Of a stretch of DNA of 10,680 bases, positions 1 through 6,237 are shown piece after piece. A model generated the notes under the pieces. That model was not told the origin of the DNA and did no database searches. It saw nothing but the letters and a program-made list of their open reading frames with translations. The stretch's first letter is position 1. Every line of letters begins with the position of its first letter. Source of the stretch: a bacterium (GTDB lineage Bacteria; Hydrogenedentota; Hydrogenedentia; Hydrogenedentiales; SLHB01); contig JAAEQP010001036.1 of NCBI GenBank assembly GCA_024231375.1, positions 1-10,680 of the forward strand, read 5' to 3'. A program made the translations under genes and the position numbers.

Positions 1-2
1 AC

Positions 3-1049
3 ATGCTGCCCTTCGCCAAGGCCCGCACGCGCACCCATTTCGATTGCGACGGCCCGGTCTTCCCCGAACCCATGTACTTCTGGGGCTCCTACGCCCAGGA
101 CAACTACGGTCGCGACCGCGGCGACTTGCCGGTAGGCGTCACCGAGAACCGCTACATTCGCTATCACTACGACGGCATTCTCGAAGTGGTTGCGATCATG
201 ATCGACTACCACACCCACACCGGAGACGCCCGATTCCTGCGTGAGGAGTTGCTGCCGATTGCCGATGCCGCGCTGGCGTTCTTCTTCGGATTCTATGATT
301 TGGACGCCGACGGACGGTTGCGGATGGAGCCCGCCCAGAGTCTCGAAACGTGGCAGAAAGTCATCAATCCCTTGCCGCCCATCGCGGGAATCCAGCATGT
401 CACCGAGGGACTCCTGGCCCTTCCCGCCGACTTGACCACGCCCGCGCAACGCGACACCTGGGCGCGGATGCAGCGGCAGCTTCCCGAACTGCCCACCACC
501 GAGATCGACGGCGAACGCGCGATCGCCGCGGCCGCCGAGATCCTGGAAGAGGCTCGCAACTCCGAGAACCCCGAACTCTATGCCGTGTTCCCCTATCGCT
601 TGTTTGGTGTCGGCATGCCCGACCTCGACATGGCACGGCGCACCTTCGAGCAGCGCCGGGTGAAGGACCATCACGGCTGGCGTCAGGACGAGATCCAGGC
701 TGCGCGGTTGGGGTTGTCGGCGGAGGCGTCCGACCGTTTGCTGAAGCGATTCTCCGAAAAGGATTCCGGCAGCCGGTTCCCGGCATTCTGGGGTCCCAAC
801 TTTGATTGGATCCCCGATCAGGACCACGGCACCAGCGGGCAGATGGCGTTGCAGACCATGTTGCTGCAGAACCAAGGGCGGCGCATGATCCTGTTCCCCG
901 CGTGGCCGGTGGACTGGAACGTCGAGTTCAAGCTGCACGCTGCCCACAACACGACCGTGCAAGGCGTCTACCGCGACGGCATCGTCAAGGAGTTGGTCGT
1001 AACGCCCGCCGAACGGGAGGCCGATCTGCTGATGCTGTTGCCGCAGTAG
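3..1049 (+). CDS. GH95/DUF5703-like glycoside hydrolase, C-terminal part (5' end outside window)
   Basis: This is the last 348 residues of a protein whose beginning lies left of the window. The Met at position 3 is probably internal, because the sequence already starts inside a catalytic-barrel-like region and has no ribosome site in view. The stretch from residue 20 to 100 (PEPMYFWGSY, then a Tyr/Asp-rich segment and helices) and the segment around 274-300 (DHGTSGQMALQTMLLQ, then ILFPAWP) resemble the (alpha/alpha)6 barrel of GH95 alpha-L-fucosidase relatives and DUF5703 proteins, in which a small beta domain ends the chain. Here that end domain is about residues 300-348. Such enzymes remove sugars, often fucose or galactose, from plant or algal polysaccharides. 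The substrate cannot be read from this fragment, and the N-terminal domain and any signal peptide are not visible. The family assignment rests on pattern memory, not on alignment. Confidence 0.7.
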   Translation: MLPFAKARTRTHFDCDGPVFPEPMYFWGSYAQDNYGRDRGDLPVGVTENRYIRYHYDGILEVVAIMIDYHTHTGDARFLREELLPIADAALAFFFGFYDLDADGRLRMEPAQSLETWQKVINPLPPIAGIQHVTEGLLALPADLTTPAQRDTWARMQRQLPELPTTEIDGERAIAAAAEILEEARNSENPELYAVFPYRLFGVGMPDLDMARRTFEQRRVKDHHGWRQDEIQAARLGLSAEASDRLLKRFSEKDSGSRFPAFWGPNFDWIPDQDHGTSGQMALQTMLLQNQGRRMILFPAWPVDWNVEFKLHAAHNTTVQGVYRDGIVKELVVTPAEREADLLMLLPQ

Positions 1050-1172
1050 CGAAAGCGGGGGCCGGAAACCGGGGACAGTGGAGCGGTTGAGAAGGTCTCA
1101 GTCTCTGGCGCGAAGCCCGCGACAGGCGGGGGACACCCATTGTTGCCCTGGGAAGGGCGATAATCGCAGAAA

Positions 1173-1200
1173 GCCCCGGCTCCCTCGCGAGAACCGGGGC
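1173..1200. terminator. GC-rich hairpin downstream of the glycoside hydrolase
   Basis: A 10-bp stem with one mismatch is formed by GCCCCGGCTC and GAACCGGGGC around an 8-nt loop. It lies about 120 bases after the hydrolase stop. There is no run of T after it on the plus strand, and only TTT follows on the minus strand, so it is not a classical intrinsic terminator. It could be a factor-assisted terminator or an RNA-stabilising stem. Confidence 0.3.
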
Positions 1201-1378
1201 AGATTCCAGACTTCCACGCTCATCTAGAAACAGTTGAAGCGTTCTACGAGCGGGGAGAAGATGAATTGCATGAGGAGGTCCCCAAGAATCGGAATATCAA
1301 AGAATCCCAGGTCCTCAAAGAGTTCTGCTACTGGCTCGATAATCGAACACATGACTTTCGTTTCCTCCTCTGCCCGCA

Positions 1379-1396
1379 CCGGTTCTCCCGAACCGG
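1379..1396. repeat. Perfect 7-bp hairpin CCGGTTC/GAACCGG
   Basis: Seven perfect base pairs enclose a TCCC loop. The right arm and flank (GAACCGGGCAG) resemble the right arm of the hairpin at 1173-1200 (GAACCGGGGCAG), so the two hairpins may be related and they bracket the AT-richer patch. No T-run follows on either strand. The function is unknown. Confidence 0.35.
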
Positions 1397-1639
1397 GCAG
1401 CGTAGCTTGTTACCTCTACGCGAGGTTTGCCATATGAACCCACCGGCGACCACCACGGGTAGGTTTGAAGCATTATGGTCGGGGCCATCAGTGCAGTCAA
1501 CCCGTCGTTTGCCCAGATCCCAATACTAGGTGGACGGTCTTGGGCGAAGCTTGCACCCAGCCGCCGAACCTGCGATCCTAGAGATCCGCTGGTATGGACT
1601 TGCCGTAACGGCCGCGGACGGTGGCCCGGAGATTCGTGA

Positions 1640-2554
1640 ATGATGCATGTCGGTGTCCTGATGGGACTGACCCCGTTGATGGCGTTGGTGGTGACTTGCG
1701 CCTGCTCAGTCGCCGCGGCAGACCCGCCATCCCCCGCGAACGGCGCCGAGATCGTGGCGCTCTGGCCTGAAGGCGCGCCGGACGCCATCGGCAACGAGGA
1801 ATCCGACAAACCCATCCTGATGGTGCGGCGTCCGGACCCGGCCAAGTCCAAGGGTGTGGCCATGATCGTATGTCCCGGCGGCGGCTACAGCCATCTGGCC
1901 TGGACCAAGGAAGGCGAAAAGGTCGCTGACTGGCTGGTGAACAACGGCATCACCGCGTGCGTGCTGCGCTACCGCCACGGACCGCGCTATCTCCATCCCG
2001 CGCCGTTGCAGGACGGCGAACGCGCCGTCCGCACGGTGCGCGCCCGCGCGGAGGAATGGGGCCTCGACAAGAAACGGATCGGCATGCTCGGTTTCTCGGC
2101 AGGCGGCCATCTTGCCGCGACGGTCGGCACCCACTTCACGGGATGGCGTCCTTTCGCATTAGACCCCATCGACCGCGTCAGTTCACGTCCCGACTTCATG
2201 ATTCTCATCTACCCCGTCATCTCGCTCATGGCGCCCAACAGCCACCGCGGCACCCTGAAGAACCTGCTCGGCCACAAGGTCAGCGAATCCCTCAAACGGG
2301 ACCTGTCCAACGAGTATCATGTGACCAAGAAGACGCCGCCCACGTTTTTGGTGCATACGTCGAACGACCGCACTGTGTCGTCGGCGAACAGCGCGCTCTT
2401 CTACCTGGCGCTGCGTGAAGCGGGTGTGCCCGCCGAAATCCACATCTACGAACAGGGCAAGCACGGATTCGGGCTTGCCGAGGACGACCCCGTCCTGTCG
2501 ACCTGGCCCGGCCATTGCCTGGCCTGGCTCCGCACGCGGGGCATCCTCGAATAG
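1640..2554 (+). CDS. Secreted alpha/beta hydrolase, carbohydrate acetylesterase-like
   Basis: This 304-residue protein is an alpha/beta hydrolase of the esterase/lipase (BD-FAE, acetylxylan-esterase-like) type. Residues 1-27 look like a Sec signal peptide (hydrophobic core LMALVVTCACSVAAA, AxA-type cleavage site before DPP), so the enzyme should act in the periplasm or outside. The oxyanion-hole motif CPGGGYSHLA is at 78-87, the nucleophile elbow GFSAGGH puts the catalytic Ser at 153, and Asp243 (HTSNDRTV) and His275 (GKHGFG) complete the triad. Members remove acetyl or other acyl groups from hemicellulose and similar glycans. A role next to the upstream glycoside hydrolase fits, but the substrate is inferred. 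The start at 1640 is supported by GGAGA at 1628-1632, 7 nt upstream. The length is usual for a single-domain family member. A lipobox is not convincing. Confidence 0.85.
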   Translation: MMHVGVLMGLTPLMALVVTCACSVAAADPPSPANGAEIVALWPEGAPDAIGNEESDKPILMVRRPDPAKSKGVAMIVCPGGGYSHLAWTKEGEKVADWLVNNGITACVLRYRHGPRYLHPAPLQDGERAVRTVRARAEEWGLDKKRIGMLGFSAGGHLAATVGTHFTGWRPFALDPIDRVSSRPDFMILIYPVISLMAPNSHRGTLKNLLGHKVSESLKRDLSNEYHVTKKTPPTFLVHTSNDRTVSSANSALFYLALREAGVPAEIHIYEQGKHGFGLAEDDPVLSTWPGHCLAWLRTRGILE

Positions 2555-2597
2555 TTCTGGCGACGAACGAAAACAGTTGAGATGGAAGCGGAAGATC

Positions 2598-2645
2598 CGG
2601 GACTGTACCAAGCGAGCGAGTCTCCGAGCGAGACGGGACTGTCCC
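2598..2645. repeat. REP-like palindromic spacer element
   Basis: The gap between the esterase and the next gene holds two direct copies of CGGGACTGT (2598-2606 and 2634-2642). Between them is a hairpin, GTCTC-CGAGC-GAGAC (2620-2634), and the second copy forms a palindrome GGGAC-T-GTCCC (2635-2645). Repeated GCGAG/CGAGCGAG units lie inside. This compact nested palindrome in an intergenic gap looks like a REP/BIME unit of the kind mobilised by RAYT transposases, one of which lies 3 kb away. Whether it recurs in the genome cannot be seen here. Confidence 0.4.
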
Positions 2646-2660
2646 AGGCGTTTTAAACTC

Positions 2661-2666
2661 AGGAGG
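2661..2666 (+). promoter_or_regulatory. Strong ribosome binding site of the TIM-barrel gene
   Basis: A consensus AGGAGG lies 8 nt before the ATG at 2675. It fixes that start and suggests efficient translation of the first gene of the three-gene operon. Confidence 0.85.
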
Positions 2667-2674
2667 CAATTGGA

Positions 2675-3535
2675 ATGGACGCGTTTCCGCGAACCAACGT
2701 CGGCGGTGTTTCCGTGTCGCGCATGATCATTGGCACCAACTGGTTCCTCGGTTGGAGCCACTGCACCGCGGCCAAGGACGCCTACATCAAAGACCACATC
2801 GCCGACCGCAAGGTCATCGCCGACATCCTGGAAGTGTTCTTCCGCGAAGGCGTTGATACGGTCATGGGCTTTGCCGCCCATCCCCCGATGGAAGATGCCA
2901 TCAAGGATGCTGAAGACCGAACCGGTGTGGGGTGCGTCATGGTGTCGACACCGACGTTTCCCGTCTCGCCGGACCTTCCCGAGAACGGGTTTGACGCGGA
3001 TGCCTGCGCCGCTATCCTGGACACCGAACAACGGCTAGGCGTGAAGGTCTGCATGCCGCACCAGTCCACGACCGACGCCTTGGTCGACCGCTGCACGCGG
3101 AAACTGCGCAAAGCAGACCAGCTCTGCCAATGGATGCGCGAACGCGGCATGGTTCCCGGTCTGAGCACCCACATGCCCGAGAGCATCATCTACGCTGACG
3201 AATCCGGTCTCGACGTGGAGACCTACATCTCCATCTACAACACCATGGGCTTCCTCATGCAAGTGGAGGTGGACTGGGTTTCCCGCATCATCCAGGACGC
3301 CAAGAAGCCTGTCATGACCATCAAACCTTTCGCCGCTGGACAGGTGCGTCCGTTGCAGGGCTTGACCTTCGTCTGGAACACCCTGCGCGACCAGGACATG
3401 GTCACCGTTGGCACCATGTCGCCCCGCGAAGCCGCCGAGGTCGTCGAGATGTCGCGCGACATCCTCTCCCGCCGCCAATCGTCGGCAACGCTCCAGGAGA
3501 CACGTTCCAAGTCGTCGGTGAAGGCAGCATCCTAG
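2675..3535 (+). CDS. Atypical aldo-keto-reductase-like TIM-barrel protein
   Basis: This 286-residue protein, probably cytoplasmic (no signal peptide or membrane segment), has the layout of an aldo-keto reductase relative. The N-terminus (FPRTNVGGVSVSRMIIGTNW, 4-23) mirrors the RxLGxTGLxVSxLGLGT opening. GVDTVMG (59-65) sits where AKRs have GxxxxDTAxxYG. GLSTHMPESI (162-171) resembles the GxSNH strand, MTIKPFAAGQ (214-223) the PLAGG strand, and VTVGTMSPREAAEVVEMS (243-260) the closing nucleotide-site helix. The usual catalytic Tyr of the DTAxxYG motif is absent (Asp61 remains, followed by MGFAAHPPMED), so ordinary AKR catalysis is doubtful. It could be a reductase of changed mechanism or a non-redox TIM barrel. 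It heads an operon: its TAG is followed with no gap by the ATG of the DppD-like ATPase. The product may therefore act on what that transporter imports, which is inference. Confidence 0.6.
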   Translation: MDAFPRTNVGGVSVSRMIIGTNWFLGWSHCTAAKDAYIKDHIADRKVIADILEVFFREGVDTVMGFAAHPPMEDAIKDAEDRTGVGCVMVSTPTFPVSPDLPENGFDADACAAILDTEQRLGVKVCMPHQSTTDALVDRCTRKLRKADQLCQWMRERGMVPGLSTHMPESIIYADESGLDVETYISIYNTMGFLMQVEVDWVSRIIQDAKKPVMTIKPFAAGQVRPLQGLTFVWNTLRDQDMVTVGTMSPREAAEVVEMSRDILSRRQSSATLQETRSKSSVKAAS

Positions 3536-4510
3536 ATGCCGCTTCTCGATGTAGACGGTCTCCGCACGCACTTCCACACCAGAAACGGCGTAGTGCGCGC
3601 CGTAGACGGCGTGTCCTTCTCCCTGGACAAGGGCGAAACCCTCGGCGTCGTGGGCGAATCGGGTTCCGGCAAGTCCGTCATGGTTCTGTCGCTTCTCGGT
3701 CTGCTGCCCGTGCCGCCTGCCCGCATCGAATCCGGCGCTGCCCGGTTCGACGGCACTGATCTCCTGACAGCGTCCGCCGCCGCCCTCCGCGCCATCCGCG
3801 GCCGCCGCATCTCCATGGTATTTCAGGATCCCATGACCACGCTCAACCCTTACCTGCGCATCGGCGCCCAAGTAGCTGAGCCGCTACTCGTCCACGAGAA
3901 GTGCGGTCGCGCCGAGGCCAAACGGCGCGTCGTCGACGCCTTGGAGTCCGTCGGCATCCCCGACGCGGCGAGTCGCACCGAAGACTACGCCCACGAGTAC
4001 TCCGGCGGCATGCGCCAGCGCGTCATGATCGCCATGGCCCTGATCATGCAGCCCGACCTGCTCATCGCCGACGAACCGACCACGGCGCTGGATGTGACGG
4101 TACAGTCCCAGATTCTTGACCTCATCAAAGCCCGGCAGGACGCGCTCGGCATGGCCGTGATCCTCATCACGCATGATTTGGGCGTGGTGGCAGGCACATG
4201 CGACCGCGTGCTGGTCATGTACGCCGGACGCATCGTCGAGTCGGCCACTACGGAGGCATTGTTCCAACGTCCGCTTCATCCCTATACCTCCGCGTTGATG
4301 GCCTCCGTGCCCGCGACCCACACCAAGGGCGACACCCTCTACAGCATCCCCGGATCGCCGCCCGATCTATCGATGCCCATCCAGGGGTGTCCCTTCGCAC
4401 CCCGTTGCGACAAGGCCGTTGACCGATGCCGTGTGGATTCCCCCGAACTCGTCGAGATTGAACCCGGACATTGCTCGGCATGTCTCCGCGTGCAGGCGGG
4501 GGAACTGTGA
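3536..4510 (+). CDS. Oligopeptide/dipeptide ABC transporter ATP-binding protein, DppD/OppD type
   Basis: This 324-residue ATPase is one of the two nucleotide-binding subunits of an Opp/Dpp-type importer and acts at the cytoplasmic face of the inner membrane. Visible motifs are Walker A GESGSGKS (40-47), Q-loop Gln97 (MVFQDP), the signature YSGGMRQ (155-161), Walker [13 protein letters not shown] (175-186) with Glu180, and H-loop His213. The C-terminal extension carries the oligopeptide/dipeptide transporter domain with cysteines at 285, 291, 298, 313 and 316 ([17 protein letters not shown]). This arrangement is found in DppD/OppD proteins, some of which bind an iron-sulfur cluster. The ATG directly follows the TAG of the upstream gene, and the TGA overlaps the ATG of the next (TGATG), so translation is coupled across all three. 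The transported substrate may be a peptide, a sugar or another small molecule, since this family is broad. Confidence 0.92.
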   Translation: MPLLDVDGLRTHFHTRNGVVRAVDGVSFSLDKGETLGVVGESGSGKSVMVLSLLGLLPVPPARIESGAARFDGTDLLTASAAALRAIRGRRISMVFQDPMTTLNPYLRIGAQVAEPLLVHEKCGRAEAKRRVVDALESVGIPDAASRTEDYAHEYSGGMRQRVMIAMALIMQPDLLIADEPTTALDVTVQSQILDLIKARQDALGMAVILITHDLGVVAGTCDRVLVMYAGRIVESATTEALFQRPLHPYTSALMASVPATHTKGDTLYSIPGSPPDLSMPIQGCPFAPRCDKAVDRCRVDSPELVEIEPGHCSACLRVQAGEL

Positions 4511-5493
4511 TGGCGCCGATTCTGGAACTCAAAGGCGTGAAGACCCACTTCCCCGTGCGCAAGGGGCTGTTGATTGAGCGGACCGTAGGCTCGGTGAAAG
4601 CCGTCGACGGCGTTGACCTTGCAGTAGAGCGCGGCGAAATCCTGGGCTTGGTGGGTGAATCGGGTTGCGGAAAGTCGACGCTGGCGCGCACCATCCTGCG
4701 GCTCGTGCCGCCGACGGAAGGCGAGATTCGTTTCGAGGACCGCGACTTGGCCGCGCTGCCGCCCGCGGAACTTCGCGGCATCCGGCCACGCATCCAGATG
4801 GTGTTCCAAGACCCCTACGCCTCACTCAATCCGCGCATGACCGTGTTCGACGCCATCGCCGAACCGGTCCGCATGCACGGACTCGCCTCGCGCAACGACG
4901 TGGCCGACCGGGTGACCTCACTGATGGAACGCGTCGGGTTGGCGAAGCGGCACGTGCGCAAATATCCCCACGAATTCTCGGGCGGTCAACGTCAACGCAT
5001 CGCCATCGCCAGGGCACTCGCCCTGGAACCGGTACTGATCATCGCCGACGAACCCGTGTCAGCACTCGATGTGTCGGTTCAAGCCCAGATTCTGAATCTA
5101 CTGGCCCGGCTGTGTGCCGAGTCCGACCTGACCCTTATCCTGATTTCACACGATTTGTCCGTGGTCAACCACCTCGCCCACCGCATCGCTGTCATGTACC
5201 TCGGTAAGATCGTCGAACTCGGCGAGGCGTCGGCCACCTTCGAACAGCCGCTGCACCCTTACGCCCGCGCCCTCATCAGTGCCGTCCGCGTACCCGACCC
5301 CCAACGCGAGAAGACCCGAGAGCGCCTGCGCCTGCAAGGCGACCCGCCGTCCCCCCTCAACCCGCCGCCCGGCTGCGCCTTCCACCCGCGCTGCTCCTTC
5401 GCAATCCGCGAGTGCGCGGAGCGCACACCTCCCCTGGAGCCGCAAGGCGACGGGCGTATGGCGGCATGCCTGCGGCTGATGGAGATCACTTAA
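4510..5493 (+). CDS. Oligopeptide/dipeptide ABC transporter ATP-binding protein, DppF/OppF type
   Basis: This is the second ATPase subunit (327 residues), expected to pair with the product of 3536-4510. Motifs are Walker A GESGCGKST (49-57), Q-loop Gln100 (MVFQDPYASLNPRM, typical of the F subunit), signature FSGGQRQR (156-163), Walker B LIIADEPVSALD (176-187) and His214. The C-terminal domain keeps Cys289, 295, 302 and 320. I chose the ATG at 4510, which overlaps the preceding TGA by one base and has GGGGGA at 4498-4503 upstream. A longer frame from 4471 would add 13 residues foreign to the family. No permease (DppB/C) or solute-binding gene is nearby, so the rest of the importer must be encoded elsewhere. 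The TAA stop (5491-5493) runs into the left inverted repeat of the RAYT element. Confidence 0.92.
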   Translation: MAPILELKGVKTHFPVRKGLLIERTVGSVKAVDGVDLAVERGEILGLVGESGCGKSTLARTILRLVPPTEGEIRFEDRDLAALPPAELRGIRPRIQMVFQDPYASLNPRMTVFDAIAEPVRMHGLASRNDVADRVTSLMERVGLAKRHVRKYPHEFSGGQRQRIAIARALALEPVLIIADEPVSALDVSVQAQILNLLARLCAESDLTLILISHDLSVVNHLAHRIAVMYLGKIVELGEASATFEQPLHPYARALISAVRVPDPQREKTRERLRLQGDPPSPLNPPPGCAFHPRCSFAIRECAERTPPLEPQGDGRMAACLRLMEIT

Positions 5494-5515
5494 ATCGGGG
5501 ACAGACTACGAATTG
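5492..5515 (+). repeat. Left inverted repeat of the RAYT unit
   Basis: The repeat reads AAATCGGGG followed by ACAGACTACGAATTG. It pairs with 6239-6262 in inverted orientation with one mismatch (G here, A there, at base 6). It shares two bases with the TAA of the DppF-like gene and contains the TAG stop of the transposase (5506-5508) on the other strand. Confidence 0.85.
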
Positions 5516-5521
5516 TTCCCC
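5497..5521 (+). terminator. Hairpin inside the left end, possible operon terminator
   Basis: GGGGACA (5497-5503) can pair with TGTTCCCC (5514-5521) with one bulged T and a 10-nt loop. It starts 4 nt after the stop of the DppF-like gene and also lies at the end of the minus-strand transposase gene. A pyrimidine-rich tail (CTCTTCGCTC) follows on the plus strand but there is no real U-tract, so termination is only a possibility. Confidence 0.35.
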
Positions 5522-6201
5522 TCTTCGCTCATTTCTCCCTTGGGTTTTGGTTTGCGGCCGCGCTTCTTGGGACGAAGCACGCGTTGGAGCAGGCTCTCCA
5601 ACTGGTCCAGGAATACGGGCGAACCGCAGGGGCGTCCGGTATGCGTATGTGCACGGACGCGGCCAACGGCCTCGTCGTCATCGCCGTCAGACAGCCATTT
5701 CTTCCAGTCTTCGACGACGCCGGGAGGTGGAAAATTGTCCGACAGAAGCGGATCTTTTCGCAGGTCGCAATGCGCCGACGCACTGGACCATCGGTAGTCT
5801 TCCGCCCGGTCAACCAGCCCTGCCCGCACGGGGTTGCGTTCAACGTACCGCACGGCCGCCCACAGGTGCGGTTCATCCATAGGGCACGAGTGAAAGCGCC
5901 CCTGCCACACGTGCCCGCTCAGTTCCGTCCGGGTGTTGAAGTGCATGGCGTACACCGTGTGCGCATCCCGCAACGCCAACCCAAGCGAGTCCTCACGCGA
6001 CGGCACCACCACCAGATGCACGTGGTTCGTCATCAGGCAATATGCCCACACCGCAAGTCCGTGCCGACTGGCATACCGCTTCACGAACCGCAGATACGCT
6101 TCCCGGTCCGCATCGACCTCGAACACATCCGCCCGCCGATTCCCGCGCTGCGTCACATGATGCGGGAACCCCGGAACTACAACTCGCGCAACTCTACTCA
6201 T
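5506..6201 (-). CDS. REP-associated tyrosine transposase (TnpA_REP/RAYT, Y1 HUH family)
   Basis: This 231-residue protein is a single-strand DNA transposase/nickase of the IS200-like Y1 family that acts on REP-type repeats. The N-terminus PGFPHHVTQRGNRR (10-23) is the family's opening motif. The metal-binding HUH pair is His60-Val-His62 in MTNHVHLV, and the nucleophile is most likely Tyr119 in VRYVERNPVRAGLV. The C-terminal tail carries GRPCGSPVFLDQLE (189-202) and a basic PKKRGRKPKPKG (211-222), as in long RAYT variants. All catalytic residues are present, so it may be active. I start at the ATG at 6201. The frame is open up to a GTG-type start at 6231, but that would add 10 residues not seen in the family and would begin in the -35 box. 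The stop TAG is provided by the left inverted repeat. Confidence 0.92.
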   Translation of the reverse strand: MSRVARVVVPGFPHHVTQRGNRRADVFEVDADREAYLRFVKRYASRHGLAVWAYCLMTNHVHLVVVPSREDSLGLALRDAHTVYAMHFNTRTELSGHVWQGRFHSCPMDEPHLWAAVRYVERNPVRAGLVDRAEDYRWSSASAHCDLRKDPLLSDNFPPPGVVEDWKKWLSDGDDDEAVGRVRAHTHTGRPCGSPVFLDQLESLLQRVLRPKKRGRKPKPKGEMSEEGNNS

Positions 6202-6207
6202 GTTGCG

Positions 6208-6236
6208 AGGATAGACACACCTCGGCCACAAGTCAA
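6208..6236 (-). promoter_or_regulatory. Promoter of the transposase, likely giving a leaderless mRNA
   Basis: On the minus strand TTGACT (6236-6231) and TATCCT (6213-6208) are separated by 17 nt, a good sigma70-type arrangement. Only six bases (CGCAAC) lie between the -10 box and the ATG at 6201, so transcription should begin at or next to the start codon. There is no Shine-Dalgarno site, which agrees with a leaderless message. The -35 box begins 1 base past the stop codon of the DUF2961 gene. Confidence 0.55.
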
Positions 6237-6237
6237 A

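Larger units (their letters stand above)
1050..1639. other. Intergenic stretch of about 590 bases with hairpins and no convincing gene
   Basis: No reading frame here has both a plausible start site and a recognisable product. A small hairpin (CCCGC, 5-nt loop, GCGGG at 1116-1130) lies shortly after the hydrolase stop, and two stronger hairpins are listed separately. From about 1201 to 1370 the composition is visibly less GC-rich than its neighbours. One plus frame there, open from 1164 to 1529, reads as an acidic, gene-like stretch (for example HLETVEAFYERGEDELHEE) for some 50 residues and then becomes nonsense-like. It may be a remnant of a decayed gene. The part from 1440 to 1627 shows nothing I can name. 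A promoter for the gene at 1640 is expected here, but I could not find a good -35/-10 pair. Confidence 0.5.

Noticed and set aside
1371..1400. Intrinsic terminator at the 1379-1396 hairpin
   Set aside because: The stem is good but no T-run follows on either strand, so I list it only as a hairpin.
1315..1863. 182-codon minus-strand open frame across the gap and the esterase start
   Set aside because: It overlaps the signal peptide and start of the esterase in antisense and has no ribosome site or motif; it was not accepted as the gene filling the gap.
2183..3031. 282-codon minus-strand open frame
   Set aside because: It lies antisense to the esterase and TIM-barrel genes and shows His/Arg/Val-rich shadow composition with no motif.
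3035..3871. 278-codon minus-strand open frame
   Set aside because: It is antisense to the TIM-barrel and DppD-like genes, both with clear family motifs. Long antisense frames are common in GC-rich DNA.
4471..4509. Earlier start for the DppF-like ATPase
   Set aside because: The added residues overlap the end of the DppD-like gene and do not resemble the family. The ATG at 4510 has the usual one-base stop/start overlap.
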